From the NCBI GenBank assembly GCA_963739545.1, contig CAVUAT010000014.1:1054001-1118000 (forward strand): a DNA stretch of 64,000 nt. The letters are read 5' to 3'. The notes beneath the pieces were generated by a model. The model was given only the letters and a program-made list of their open reading frames with translations, did not search any database and was not told the DNA's origin. The position numbers were made by a program, and so were the translations under genes. Positions within the stretch are counted from its first letter, which is position 1. Each line of letters starts with the position of its first letter. Of this stretch, positions 51,703-60,487 are shown in pieces. Source of the stretch: CAVUAT01 sp963739545 (GTDB taxonomy: Bacteria > Actinomycetota > Thermoleophilia > Solirubrobacterales > 70-9).

Positions 51703-52251
51703 ATGACAACTCAAACTGCCCCTACTGATACGGAGCGCCTGCCATACGGGTTGCTTCTCGCGCGCCTCGGCCAGGAGTCGGTGCGTCGCTTCCGCGGTGC
51801 GCTGGCGCCTCTCGATATGAGCCCGCAGCAGTTCATGGTCCTGAAGCAGCTGCAGGTGATCAAGACCGCATCGCAGGCGGACCTGGCGCAGGCGCTCGGT
51901 CTCGACAACAGCAACCTCGCGGCGGTCACTGCCGAGCTCAACGAAGCCGGCCTGATCGAGCGCTACCGCCACGAGCGCGACCGGCGTCGCTACGTGATCG
52001 AGCTCAGTCCAAGCGGAGCGAAGGTCCTCGCCGAGGCCGACGCGGCGATAGCGGATGGCGAACAGGAACTCCTGTCGGCGCTCGAGCCCGCCGACCGCGA
52101 GCGGCTGTGGGAACTTCTGCGGGGGGTAGCCGATGGCGCAAAGCTGTGCCCAACGTCCTGCGCCGAAGCTGAGTCTCAGGCTCAGGTTGAGGCTCAAGCC
52201 GAGGCACCGTCAGCCGAGAGCATCGAGGTCTGCACCACCGACACCTACTAG
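51703..52251 (+). CDS. MarR-family transcriptional regulator
   Basis: 182 residues from ATG 51703; the earlier ATG at 51691 lies inside the TATTAT -10 box. The winged helix is SQADLAQALGLDNSNLAAVTAELNEAGLIERYRHERDRRRYVIEL. A C-terminal extension (EAESQAQVEAQAEAPSAESI) is low-complexity and contains three cysteines (CPTSC, CTTDTY), which might sense redox state. It is divergent from the YceI-FMN reductase unit, its likely target. Confidence 0.9.
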   Translation: MTTQTAPTDTERLPYGLLLARLGQESVRRFRGALAPLDMSPQQFMVLKQLQVIKTASQADLAQALGLDNSNLAAVTAELNEAGLIERYRHERDRRRYVIELSPSGAKVLAEADAAIADGEQELLSALEPADRERLWELLRGVADGAKLCPTSCAEAESQAQVEAQAEAPSAESIEVCTTDTY

Positions 52252-52328
52252 GCCTTCGATCACGGCCGGGACCGACTGACGGCGCACCTATGCTTGCCGC
52301 GTCCGCAACCGAAAAAAGGGGAGTCGAG

Positions 52329-52907
52329 ATGGGTGAAGCTGAATCGCTGACGAGCGCGGAGCGTGATGCGCTGAAGGGGCTCTCGAAGATGTGGTGGGTC
52401 TGGCTGGCGGTGGGGATCATCTGGACGATCGCCGCTGTGGTGATCCTTCAGTTCGACGAGGCGTCGATCACGACCGTCGGGGTGATCATCGGGATCATGT
52501 TCCTCGGCGCGTCGATCCAGCAGTTCATGCTGATGACGATCGCCCCCAACCTGAGGTGGCTGTTCGCCCTGTTCGGGGTGTTGTTCCTCGGTGCTGCCGT
52601 GCTCGCGTTCATCAGCCCCGAGAACACCTTCGCGGCGATCGCTGACATCCTCGGCTTCCTGTTCCTGATCGTGGGGATCTTCTGGATCATCGAGGCGTTT
52701 AGCTCGCGCTCGGTCGGCAACGAGCTCTGGTGGCTCGGGTTGGTGGCCGGGATCCTGATGATCGCACTCGCCTTCTACACGGGCGGCCAGTTCTTCATCG
52801 AGAAGCAATACGTGCTGCTCGTCTTCGCCGGGATCTGGGCCCTGATGGAGGGCGTGATCAACATCACGCGCGCCTTCCAGGTCCGCAGGATCGGCCGCCT
52901 GGTCTGA
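52329..52907 (+). CDS. HdeD/DUF308-family membrane protein
   Basis: 192 residues with six hydrophobic helices, e.g. WWVWLAVGIIWTIAAVVILQ, LFALFGVLFLGAAVLAFI and ADILGFLFLIVGIFWIIEAF, in three repeated two-helix units. This is the HdeD arrangement linked to acid or envelope stress. GGGGAG lies 5 nt before the ATG. It follows the MarR gene by 77 nt on the same strand. Function unknown beyond membrane location. Confidence 0.85.
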   Translation: MGEAESLTSAERDALKGLSKMWWVWLAVGIIWTIAAVVILQFDEASITTVGVIIGIMFLGASIQQFMLMTIAPNLRWLFALFGVLFLGAAVLAFISPENTFAAIADILGFLFLIVGIFWIIEAFSSRSVGNELWWLGLVAGILMIALAFYTGGQFFIEKQYVLLVFAGIWALMEGVINITRAFQVRRIGRLV

Positions 52908-52947
52908 GCTTTGCCCGTGGCAGGGCCGCACATCGCCGCCCTGCCGC

Positions 52948-54036
52948 TCAGGCCGTCTCGGCTCGCCCGGTCGAGGCCTCCAGCGCGATCGTCCTGTCGC
53001 GACCCCTGCGCTTCGCGTCATAGAGCGCGCGGTCGGCTCGCGCGAGGAGCACTGCGCCGGTCTCGGAACCGTCCCATTCGGCGACCCCGCCCGAGGTCGT
53101 CTGGTCGCGCGGCACCGACTCGCGCAGGGCGTCGATGACCTCTCGCGCCTGCGCCAGCGTGGTCGCGGGCAGCAGCAGGGCGAACTCCTCCCCGCCGTAT
53201 CGGGCGATCAGGTCGGTCGTGCGCAGGCGCTCGCGCCAGGCGCCCGCCACCTCCATCAGGTGGGCGTCGCCGGCCTGGTGCCCGTATTGGTCGTTGAACT
53301 GCTTGAAGTGGTCGAGGTCGACCAGCGCCGCGCACAGCGGAGCCGACGAGCGGCGCGCACGCGCCAGTTCCCGCTCGAGCTCCTGGTCCCAGGCCCGCCG
53401 ATTCGGCAGGCCGGTGAGGGCGTCGGTGTTCGCGATCAGCCCGAGCCGCGACTCGAGCCGTTCGCGCTGACGGACCACCTCGCTGATCGCGAGGCCGACG
53501 ATGCCCGCGATCACCATCCACAGCCCCGCGGCTCCGAGAGTGATCAGCGTGTCTGAGTCCTCGACCGCCGGCGAGGGCACCGCGAAGGTGAGGCCCACCG
53601 CGGCGACCGAGATGGCGAGCTGGGCACGCGTCCCGTAGAGCGCGAACCAGAAAACCGGCAGCAGCACGACCGGGGTGTAGGCGGCGACGGGGCTCTCGTT
53701 GGCGCTTCGCACCAGCGCCACCATCACGAACGGGACCAGCGCCGGGACGGCCTGCATCCACGCGGGGAGCCGCTGCCAAGGAGCGAAGACAGCGGCGGCG
53801 ACGATCACTGGAACCAGGCATGCAGCGATCAGGCTGGCGGTGTCGACGGCACCGGGGAGGAACGGGATCAGGGCGAAGGCGATCACGCCCGCCGAGACCC
53901 ACGGCAATAGCCGCATTCCCACGCCCGGTCCCTCGAGCGGGCGACCGCGGGTCACGTGCAGCGAGGCGTTTGCGAGCGCCCGCGCGCTGCGCCTCCGGAC
54001 GGAGCCCAGCCTGTGTTTGGTGCGCCTGCCTTCCAC
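52948..54036 (-). CDS. membrane diguanylate cyclase (GGDEF)
   Basis: 362 residues. Residues 40-190 hold about six membrane helices (LPWVSAGVIAFALIPFL to GLWMVIAGIVGLAI). The GGDEF domain begins DALTGLPNRRAWDQEL, contains DLDHFKQFNDQYGHQAGD and has the active loop RYGGEEF. An inhibitory I-site RTTD lies five residues before the GGEEF, so product feedback is expected. No EAL domain is present. The GTG is 9 nt after TAGGCT (54051-54046). It makes c-di-GMP. Confidence 0.92.
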   Translation of the reverse strand: MEGRRTKHRLGSVRRRSARALANASLHVTRGRPLEGPGVGMRLLPWVSAGVIAFALIPFLPGAVDTASLIAACLVPVIVAAAVFAPWQRLPAWMQAVPALVPFVMVALVRSANESPVAAYTPVVLLPVFWFALYGTRAQLAISVAAVGLTFAVPSPAVEDSDTLITLGAAGLWMVIAGIVGLAISEVVRQRERLESRLGLIANTDALTGLPNRRAWDQELERELARARRSSAPLCAALVDLDHFKQFNDQYGHQAGDAHLMEVAGAWRERLRTTDLIARYGGEEFALLLPATTLAQAREVIDALRESVPRDQTTSGGVAEWDGSETGAVLLARADRALYDAKRRGRDRTIALEASTGRAETA

Positions 54037-54045
54037 CTTGCGAAG

Positions 54046-54063
54046 AGCCTACGCACGTAGCCT
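54046..54063. promoter_or_regulatory. back-to-back -10 elements for GGDEF and MBL genes
   Basis: AGCCTACGCACGTAGCCT reads TAGGCT on the minus strand (54051-54046), 9 nt before the GGDEF GTG. It reads TAGCCT on the plus strand (54058-54063), 9 nt before the MBL ATG. CTACG/CGTAG also forms an inverted repeat in the middle. Confidence 0.55.
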
Positions 54064-54072
54064 GGCGATCGA

Positions 54073-54897
54073 ATGCGGGTGATCGACGTCAAGCACCTCG
54101 GCAACGAGCACGTGATCGGGTGCTGGGAGCTCGACGGCGTGCTCATCGACCCGGGACCCGAGAACTCGCTCGAGACCCTGATCGCAGAGCTCGACGGCGA
54201 GCCCCGCGCCGTGCTTCTGACCCACATCCACCTCGACCACGCCGGTGGGACCGGCGCGCTGGTGCGGCGCTGGCCGGAGCTGCCCGTATTCGTGCACGAG
54301 CGCGGTGCCCGGCACCTGATCGACCCCACGAAGCTGCTCGCGAGCGCCGAGCGACTCTACGGCGAGCACATGGAGCGTCTCTGGGGCGAGGTCGTGCCCG
54401 TCCCGGAGCGGAACGTGACCGCGCTTCGGGGAGGGGAGGAGGTGCTGGGCTTCGAGGTGGCCTACACGCCAGGCCACGCCTCACACCATGTGAGCTATTT
54501 CGACCGCAGCCGCGGCCGAGCCTTCGTCGGCGACACGGCCTGCGTGCGGATCCCGCCCGGCAACTTCGTGCTCCCGCCGACCCCGCCGCCCGACATCGAC
54601 ATCGAGCTGTGGAACGAGTCCCTGGACACGATCGAGCGCTGGGCGCCCGACAGCATCGGGCTCACCCACTTCGGGGCCGTGGAGGATGCTGCCGCCCACC
54701 TCGCCCTCGCGCGCGAACGGCTGGCCGAGCAGGCTGAGCGCGCGCTGGCGATGCACGCCGACGAGTTCGAGCGCGCCCTGCGCGAGGACATCGCTAGCCA
54801 AAGCGACGCTGATGCAGCCGCCTTTCTGCAGGCGGTTCCGCCCGAGCAGCAGTGGCTCGGCCTGCGCCGCTACTGGGAGCGCAAGCGCGAGGTTTGA
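54073..54897 (+). CDS. metallo-beta-lactamase-fold hydrolase
   Basis: 274 residues. The metal motif is LTHIHLDHAGGTGAL (HxHxDH). Further ligands are in VAYTPGHASHHVSYF (His), RAFVGDTACVRI (Asp) and IGLTHFGAVED (His). The C-terminal helical region includes ALREDIASQSDADAAAFLQA. This resembles glyoxalase II-like thioesterases or lactonases. Substrate unknown. TAGCCT lies 9 nt before the ATG. Confidence 0.9.
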   Translation: MRVIDVKHLGNEHVIGCWELDGVLIDPGPENSLETLIAELDGEPRAVLLTHIHLDHAGGTGALVRRWPELPVFVHERGARHLIDPTKLLASAERLYGEHMERLWGEVVPVPERNVTALRGGEEVLGFEVAYTPGHASHHVSYFDRSRGRAFVGDTACVRIPPGNFVLPPTPPPDIDIELWNESLDTIERWAPDSIGLTHFGAVEDAAAHLALARERLAEQAERALAMHADEFERALREDIASQSDADAAAFLQAVPPEQQWLGLRRYWERKREV

Positions 54898-54905
54898 GGC
54901 TGGCT

Positions 54906-55232
54906 CTACTCGGCGGCGAGCGCGAAGGGGTTGCCCTCGCAGTCGCGGCAGATCGACCAGCGATCGCCGGGGTGGATCACAGAGCCGCCGAGCTGGGTGA
55001 CGCGATCGAGCGCTTCATCCATCGCGGCGACGGTGAAGTAGGGCAGCGACGCGGTGTCCCCGGGGCCCGAGCCGCGCTCGTGCACCCCGATGCGAAGTCC
55101 GTCGCTTCGAGCCTCCCATCCCGCTCCGGCGTCGGGTGGCCGCTCCTCGAGCTCGACCTCCAGCACGCCGCTCCAGAATCGAAGCGCGCGCTCGGCGTCG
55201 TCGGCGGGAAACTCGATCAGGGGCGGGGGCAT
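54906..55232 (-). CDS. VOC-family (glyoxalase-like) protein
   Basis: 108 residues from ATG 55232. IEFPADDAERALRFWSGVLE is the first betaalpha unit, PYFTVAAMDEALDRVTQLGG the second, and WSICRDCEGNPFALAAE the last strands with the Glu metal-ligand position. GRD-type EGNPFAL endings mark PhnB/bleomycin-resistance-like proteins. It is convergent with the MBL gene. Function unknown. Confidence 0.85.
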   Translation of the reverse strand: MPPPLIEFPADDAERALRFWSGVLEVELEERPPDAGAGWEARSDGLRIGVHERGSGPGDTASLPYFTVAAMDEALDRVTQLGGSVIHPGDRWSICRDCEGNPFALAAE

Positions 55233-55365
55233 CGCAGCCGAGTATGGCCCACAATCCCTGCCGTCAGCCGGTCCACGCAGCATTCATGGCGGCGTTGGCT
55301 GACGGCTACGCCGCGGTCGTCAGCGCCGAGAAGGCTGCTCGCGTGACGATCTAGGCTGCGCGGCG

Positions 55366-56073
55366 ATGGCTACGCTCGACGCGGAAACCTTCGTCGCTCG
55401 CCTCGAGCGGGAGCCGGCGGATCCCGACAAGAACGCGGCGCTTCGCTCGAGCGAAGATGACGTGATCCTCGGGGTGCGCATGAAGGCGGTCTTCGACCTG
55501 GCCAAGGAGTTCACCGACATGCCGCTCGACGAGGTCGAGCTGCTGCTGGAGACCCCGATCCATGAGGCGCGGGTGGGAGCCGTCAGCGTCATGGACTTCC
55601 AGGCGCGGCGGAAGAGCACCACGCCCGAGCGCCGCAAGGAGCTCTACGAGCTCTACCTCAGGCGCCACGACCGGATCGACAATTGGGACCTTGTCGACCG
55701 GGCAGCCCCATGGGTCGTCGGCGGTCACCTCGCGAACGAGCCGCGCGACGTGCTCTACGACCTCGCCCGCTCGGCGAATCCCTGGGAGCGCCGGACGGCC
55801 ATCACCGCCACCTACTTCTTCATCAGGCAGGGCGACGTCCACGACACCTTCGCCATCTCCGAGATCCTCGTCGACGACGAGCACGACCTGATCAACAAGC
55901 CGGTGGGATCCTGGCTCCGCGAAGCCGGGAAGGTTGACCGTGACCGTCTTCTCGCGTTCCTGGACGAGCACGCCGCGACCATGCCGAGAGTGACCCTGCG
56001 CTTCGCGATCGAGAAGCTGGACGCCGCGCAGAAGAAGCACTACATGGGCCTCGCGAAGCGCGGGCCCGCGTAG
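55366..56073 (+). CDS. DNA alkylation repair (AlkD-like HEAT-repeat) protein
   Basis: 235 residues, entirely helical with HEAT-like units: ILGVRMKAVFDLAKEFTDMP, EARVGAVSVMDFQARRKSTT, DNWDLVDRAAPWVVGGHLAN and NKPVGSWLREAGKVDRDRLL. The conserved WxxVD and WxREAG motifs match AlkC/AlkD-type glycosylases that excise alkylated purines without base flipping. TAGGCT lies 8 nt before the ATG. It is convergent with nrdJ. Confidence 0.85.
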   Translation: MATLDAETFVARLEREPADPDKNAALRSSEDDVILGVRMKAVFDLAKEFTDMPLDEVELLLETPIHEARVGAVSVMDFQARRKSTTPERRKELYELYLRRHDRIDNWDLVDRAAPWVVGGHLANEPRDVLYDLARSANPWERRTAITATYFFIRQGDVHDTFAISEILVDDEHDLINKPVGSWLREAGKVDRDRLLAFLDEHAATMPRVTLRFAIEKLDAAQKKHYMGLAKRGPA

Positions 56074-56088
56074 GATCAGCCCCGGGGA

Positions 56089-58971
56089 TCAGCCGCAGCC
56101 GGTGTTGTTGCCGCAGCTCGAGCATGTGTAACAGCTGCCCGTGCGCTGCATCATGCCTCCGCACTGGTCGCACGCCGGGCCGAGCTCGAGGCCCTGCATC
56201 CTGGCGGGGCGCACCGGCGGGGTATCGGTCAGCGCCGCTGTAGCGGGCTGGATTTCCGCCTTCGCTGCAGCGCCGGCCTTCGCCTCGGCGATCGCCTTGT
56301 CCTTGGACTGGACCTCGGAGTGGCCGTTCGACCCACCCGACGGGGACCCGTTGTCGTTCCCGTTGCCCTCGGGCTCGGCGGCGGGGCCTGCGGTGTCGTC
56401 GGTCGGCAGCGCCATCTGGGCGTTCTCACGGGCGCGGACCTCGTCGGTCTTGATCCCCAGGCTCTGCAGGTAGTCGACGTCGTCGACGAAGCGGCTCGCG
56501 AGCCAGCGCATGATGTAGTCCGGCAGCGACTTGGCGAATGGGATCTCGGGGTTGCGCGTGATGCCCTCGGGCTCGAAGCGCATGTAGCTGAACTTGTCGA
56601 CGAAGTCCTCGAGCGGAACCCCGTACTGGAGGCCGATCGAGATCGCCGTGGCGAAGGCGTTCATCAGGCCCTTGATCGTCGAGCCCTCCTTGCCGATGTC
56701 GGTGAGGAAGATCTCGCCGAGCGAGCCGTCCTCGTAGCGGCCGGCCGTGATGTAGCCCTCCTGCATCCCGATCGAGAACTTGTGCGTGATCGACTCGCGC
56801 TCCCGCGGCATCTTCTTCCGTGCTGGAGGAGCGACGACAACCTCGACCTCGGAGTCGGCCGCGGCCTTGTCGCCGGCGTCAGTCTTCAGCGCCTGGGCGG
56901 TCTTGGAGCCGTCGCGGTAGATGGCGAGGGCCTTCAGGCCGCGGTCCCAGCCGTAGCTGTAGGCGTCGGCGATGTCGTCGATCGTCGCCGTGGCCGGCAG
57001 GTTCACCGTCTTCGAGATCGCTCCCGAGATGAACGGCTGGGTCGCCGACATCATGTCGATGTGGCCGGTGTGCGAGATCGAGCGCTCGCCGACCGCGACG
57101 TCGAACACGGGCAGGTGCTCGTCCTTCAGGCCCGGCGCCCCGACGATCGTGTCGTGCTCGTTGATGTGAGCCTCGATCTGCTCGACCTCTGACTTCGAGT
57201 AGCCGAGAGTCTCGAGCGCCAGGTCCACCGAGCCGTTGACGATCTTCATCTGGCCGCCGCCGACGAGCTCCTTGAACTTGACCAGCGAGAAGTCCGGTTC
57301 GATGCCGGTCGTGTCGCAATCCATCAGGAAGGAGATCGTCCCGGTCGGGGCGAGCACCGTCGCTTGGGCGTTGCGGTAGCCGTGAGCTTCGCCGAGCGCG
57401 ACCGCCTCGTCCCAGCTCTCGCGGGCCGCGTGCAGCAGGGGCTCAGAGACCAGGGACTCGTCGATCTCATAGGCGGCGGACTGGTGCATCCGCATCACCT
57501 GGTTGTGGGGCTCGCGGTTATCGGCGTAGGCCTCGTAGGGTCCGATCGCCCCTGCGACCTCGGCCGAGCGGCGGTAGCCGCGGCCGGTCATCAGCGCCGT
57601 GATCGCCGCTGCGACTGAGCGGCCCTCGGCAGAGTCGTAGGGCAGGCCGTTCGACATCAGCAGCGCGCCGAGGTTGGCGTAGCCCATCCCGAGCTGGCGG
57701 AAGCGCCGGGCGTTCTCGCCGATCTGCTCGGTCGGGTAACTCGACGGGCCGACGATGATCTCCTGCGCGAGAAAGACGATGTCCACCGCGTGGGTGAAGT
57801 CGTCGACGTTGAAGGTGCCGTCCTGGTTGCGGAAGCGCATCAGGTTGAGCGACGCGAGGTTGCAGGCCGAGTCGTCGACATGCATGTACTCGGAGCACGG
57901 GTTCGAGGCGTTGATCCGCCCCGACTCCGGGCAGGTGTGCCAGCGGTTGATGATCGAGTCGTACTGGACGCCCGGGTCGGCGCACTGCCACGCGGCGTCT
58001 GCGATCTGCTCGAGCAGGTCGCGTGCCTTGACCGTCTTCGCGACCGAGCCGTCGACGCGGTTGATCAGGTCCCAGTCCTCGTCGTTGGCGGCCGCCTCCA
58101 TGAACTCGTCGGTGACCCGGACCGAGTTGTTGGCGTTTTGGAACTGGACCGACGAGAAGGCGTCAGAGTCGAGGCGCATGTCGAAGCCGGCGTCGCGCAG
58201 GGCGGCCGCCTTCTTCTCCTCGTCGGCCTTGCACCAGATGAACTTCTCGACGTCGGGATGGTCGATGTCGAGCACGACCATCTTCGCCGCGCGCCGGGTG
58301 CCGCCGCCGGACTTGATCGCGCCGGCCCAGGAGTCGGCGCCGCGCATGAAGCTGACGGGCCCCGAAGCCGTGCCGCCCTTGGCGAGGGGCTCGTTGGAGC
58401 CGCGGATCTTCGAAAGGTTGATCCCGGAGCCGGAGCCACCCTTGAAGATGACCCCCTCCTTGGTGTTCCAGCCGAGGATCGACTCCATGTCGTCCTCGAC
58501 CGAGAGGATGAAGCAGGCTGAGCACTGCGGGTGCTCGCGCCAGCCGACGTTGAACCAGACCGGCGAGTTGAAGGCGGCCTTCTGGTTGACCAGGATCGAA
58601 GTGAGCTCGGCCTCGAAAGCGTCTGCGTCGGCGTCGGACGCGAAGTAGCCGCCCTCGCGGCCCCAGGTCGAGATCGTGCCGGCGACGCGGTCGATCATCT
58701 GGCGGACCGAGGTCTCGCGCTCGGGCGAGCCGGGCTGGCCGCGGAAGTACTTCTGGGCGACGATGTTGGTCGCGTTCTGGGTCCAGCTCTTGGGGAACTC
58801 GACGTCGCGCTGCTCGAAGGCCGGGGAGTCGGGGTCGCCGATCACGGCGTCGCGGCGCTCCCACTCGAATTCGTCGTAGGGATGGGTCCCCTCGGTCGTG
58901 AACCTGCGTTCGATGACCAGGCCCTTCTCGGTGGTCCTCGGCGCTGATTTGGAAGTTGCCCTGGCCATCAA
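56089..58971 (-). CDS. nrdJ: adenosylcobalamin-dependent ribonucleoside-diphosphate reductase (class II)
   Basis: 960 residues. NPCSEYMHVDDSACNLASLN holds the active-site cysteine and the NxCxE radical-site residues. GGTRRAAKMVVLDIDHPDVE and LAPTGTISFLMDCDTTGIEP are further class II landmarks. A roughly 70-residue Ala/Gly/Ser linker leads to a C-terminal cysteine cluster (CDQCGGMMQRTGSCYTCSSC, then GNNTGCG) used to re-reduce the active site. The enzyme makes dNDPs and needs B12. The ATG overlaps the nrdR stop (ATGA). No cobalamin riboswitch was seen upstream. Confidence 0.95.
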   Translation of the reverse strand: MMARATSKSAPRTTEKGLVIERRFTTEGTHPYDEFEWERRDAVIGDPDSPAFEQRDVEFPKSWTQNATNIVAQKYFRGQPGSPERETSVRQMIDRVAGTISTWGREGGYFASDADADAFEAELTSILVNQKAAFNSPVWFNVGWREHPQCSACFILSVEDDMESILGWNTKEGVIFKGGSGSGINLSKIRGSNEPLAKGGTASGPVSFMRGADSWAGAIKSGGGTRRAAKMVVLDIDHPDVEKFIWCKADEEKKAAALRDAGFDMRLDSDAFSSVQFQNANNSVRVTDEFMEAAANDEDWDLINRVDGSVAKTVKARDLLEQIADAAWQCADPGVQYDSIINRWHTCPESGRINASNPCSEYMHVDDSACNLASLNLMRFRNQDGTFNVDDFTHAVDIVFLAQEIIVGPSSYPTEQIGENARRFRQLGMGYANLGALLMSNGLPYDSAEGRSVAAAITALMTGRGYRRSAEVAGAIGPYEAYADNREPHNQVMRMHQSAAYEIDESLVSEPLLHAARESWDEAVALGEAHGYRNAQATVLAPTGTISFLMDCDTTGIEPDFSLVKFKELVGGGQMKIVNGSVDLALETLGYSKSEVEQIEAHINEHDTIVGAPGLKDEHLPVFDVAVGERSISHTGHIDMMSATQPFISGAISKTVNLPATATIDDIADAYSYGWDRGLKALAIYRDGSKTAQALKTDAGDKAAADSEVEVVVAPPARKKMPRERESITHKFSIGMQEGYITAGRYEDGSLGEIFLTDIGKEGSTIKGLMNAFATAISIGLQYGVPLEDFVDKFSYMRFEPEGITRNPEIPFAKSLPDYIMRWLASRFVDDVDYLQSLGIKTDEVRARENAQMALPTDDTAGPAAEPEGNGNDNGSPSGGSNGHSEVQSKDKAIAEAKAGAAAKAEIQPATAALTDTPPVRPARMQGLELGPACDQCGGMMQRTGSCYTCSSCGNNTGCG

Positions 58972-59480
58972 ATCTCTCCTCTCGCTCGCTCGGAACCCGT
59001 TTCAGGGGGTAGCTCTGGAGCATCCTCTCCATACCGGACAGAACTCACAGCGCGATTGCGGCTATTTCCGAGTTCCGGTGCGAGGTCGTCGGGGAGGGTT
59101 CCCGCAAACTGCAGGAAGGCTCCGCGGTCGAGCGGCTCGAGCTTGTCGAGACAGAGCCGACCGACCTCGGCGCTCTCGATCTCGGACCCGGCGAGCCGCG
59201 CCTCGGACTCGACGGCGTCAACAATGGACTCCAGGGACCGCGGATCGACCTCGCGCTTGTGGGACGCGCGAAGGAGGGCGGACGAGAGCTTCTTGCGGTC
59301 GAAGGGCTGGCGGCGGCCGTCTCTCTTGACGACGGTCAGCGCGGCCGGCTCGGCGCGCTCGAAGGTGGTGAACCTCGCACCGCACGTCGGGCAGGAGCGC
59401 CGACGGCGCACGGCGATCCCGCCATCGGCCTTCCGCGTCTCGAGGACGCTCGATGAGCTTCCGCATTGAGGGCAATCCAC
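58968..59480 (-). CDS. nrdR: transcriptional repressor NrdR
   Basis: 170 residues. The zinc finger is MDCPQCGSSSSVLETRKADG and SCPTCGARFTTFER, followed by the ATP-cone (VVKRDGRRQPFDRKKLSSAL through LEPLDRGAFLQFAGTLPD). A short extra C-terminal tail is rich in Glu and Pro. NrdR represses ribonucleotide reductase genes in an ATP/dATP-dependent way. The GTG is 7 nt after TAGACT, and two candidate NrdR boxes overlap the promoter. It is co-transcribed with nrdJ. Confidence 0.96.
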   Translation of the reverse strand: MDCPQCGSSSSVLETRKADGGIAVRRRRSCPTCGARFTTFERAEPAALTVVKRDGRRQPFDRKKLSSALLRASHKREVDPRSLESIVDAVESEARLAGSEIESAEVGRLCLDKLEPLDRGAFLQFAGTLPDDLAPELGNSRNRAVSSVRYGEDAPELPPETGSERARGEI

Positions 59481-59487
59481 GTCGCTA

Positions 59488-59538
59488 AGTCTACTAGGGA
59501 GGGTGTCCCATCGAAGCCCGTAACACTACATCTGGGCT
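59488..59538 (-). promoter_or_regulatory. nrdR-nrdJ promoter with two candidate NrdR boxes
   Basis: ACACTACATCTGGGCT (59523-59538) and CTACTAGGGAGGGTGT (59491-59506) each match the NrdR-box consensus in part (about 11 and 9 of 16 positions). Their centres are 32 bp apart, about three helical turns, the usual spacing. The proximal box touches the TAGACT -10 (59493-59488). Confidence 0.55.
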
Positions 59539-59552
59539 AAAGAAGCAGGATC

Positions 59553-59604
59553 CCGCCGAACGTCCCTCGCGGGTGCCCAGCGCGCCGCGCGGGACGTTCG
59601 GCGG
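59553..59604. repeat. long inverted repeat between nrdR and trhA
   Basis: CCGCCGAACGTCCC (59553-59566) and GGGACGTTCGGCGG (59591-59604) are perfect 14-bp arms. A further CGCG/CGCG pairing lies inside after one mismatch, around a 14-nt loop. The repeat lies upstream of both divergent promoters, so it is not a 3' terminator of either gene. Confidence 0.75.
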
Positions 59605-59643
59605 TGGGGCGGGCCGGGTAGAGCCCTGTTCTATGGTGGCTCA

Positions 59644-60459
59644 ATGACGGCTGGCGACGACGCACGCGGTCCCGACCCCCTCGGCGCCGCACAGGACGCC
59701 GCCTCCGAAGCGTTCGAAAGCGCCCGGGAGCGCACGGCTGCCGCCCGAGAGGCTACGGCCGAGCGCGTCGGCGCCGCACGCGACGCGGCCGCCGACGCGG
59801 CCGTCGAGGTCGTCAAGAAGATCCCGAAGCCGCGCTTCCGCGGCGTCTCGCATCAGTGGGCGGCGATCGCCTCGGTGCCGCTCGGGATCGCCCTGATCGT
59901 GATCGCGAGCGGGGCGCGCGAGATCGTCGCCGCCTCCATATACGCCTTCTCCCTGACCGCGCTACTCAGCACGAGCGCCGTATACCACCGCGTCAACTGG
60001 CAACGCGACGGCGCGCGGCGCTGGATGCGCCGCCTCGACCACACGATGATCTTCGTGCTGATCGCCGGCACGTACACGCCCTTCGCGCTGCTGGTGATGG
60101 AGGGCACGCTCGCCGACGTGATCCTCGTCGCCGTCTGGGCCTGCGCGGCCGGCGGGGCGATTCTGAACCTCGCATGGTGGGACGCGCCGAAGTGGTTCAC
60201 CTCGCTCGTCTACATCTCCACCGGCTGGGTCGCGATCGCCGCGATGCCCCAGCTCTGGGACCGCATCGGCCCGCTCGGCGTCGGGCTGCTGGCCCTCGGC
60301 GGCGCGCTCTACACGGTCGGCGCCGTGATCTACGCGACCCGCCGCCCCGATCCGAGCCCCGAGGTCTTCGGCTATCACGAGATCTTCCACGCGCTGGTGA
60401 TCGCCGCGTCGGCGCTGCAGTTCGCCGTGATCGCGATCTACGCGATGCACCAGGGCTGA
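59644..60459 (+). CDS. trhA: hemolysin III/PAQR-family membrane protein (TrhA-like)
   Basis: 271 residues. Residues 1-60 are an Ala/Glu/Arg-rich amphipathic helix, an extension not typical of the family. Seven membrane helices follow with the PAQR metal-site motifs TSAVYHRVNW, RLDHTMIFVLIAGTYTPFAL and GYHEIFHALVIAASA (Ser/His, Asp, His-x3-His). In E. coli TrhA helps keep membrane fluidity. TATGGT lies 6 nt before the ATG. Confidence 0.9.
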   Translation: MTAGDDARGPDPLGAAQDAASEAFESARERTAAAREATAERVGAARDAAADAAVEVVKKIPKPRFRGVSHQWAAIASVPLGIALIVIASGAREIVAASIYAFSLTALLSTSAVYHRVNWQRDGARRWMRRLDHTMIFVLIAGTYTPFALLVMEGTLADVILVAVWACAAGGAILNLAWWDAPKWFTSLVYISTGWVAIAAMPQLWDRIGPLGVGLLALGGALYTVGAVIYATRRPDPSPEVFGYHEIFHALVIAASALQFAVIAIYAMHQG

Positions 60460-60487
60460 TCTCCCGCCGGGCGGGTAGGCGAACCGC

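Noticed and set aside
56320..57192. Plus-strand frames opposite nrdJ
   Set aside because: Same GC-driven antisense artefact; NrdJ is unambiguous.
59553..59604. Intrinsic terminator
   Set aside because: The hairpin lies between divergent gene starts, has no U-tract on either strand, and no annotated gene ends there.
58972..59640. Cobalamin riboswitch upstream of the B12-dependent nrdJ
   Set aside because: nrdJ overlaps nrdR directly, and the region upstream of nrdR shows no B12-box-like structure; NrdR boxes and a leaderless promoter explain it better.
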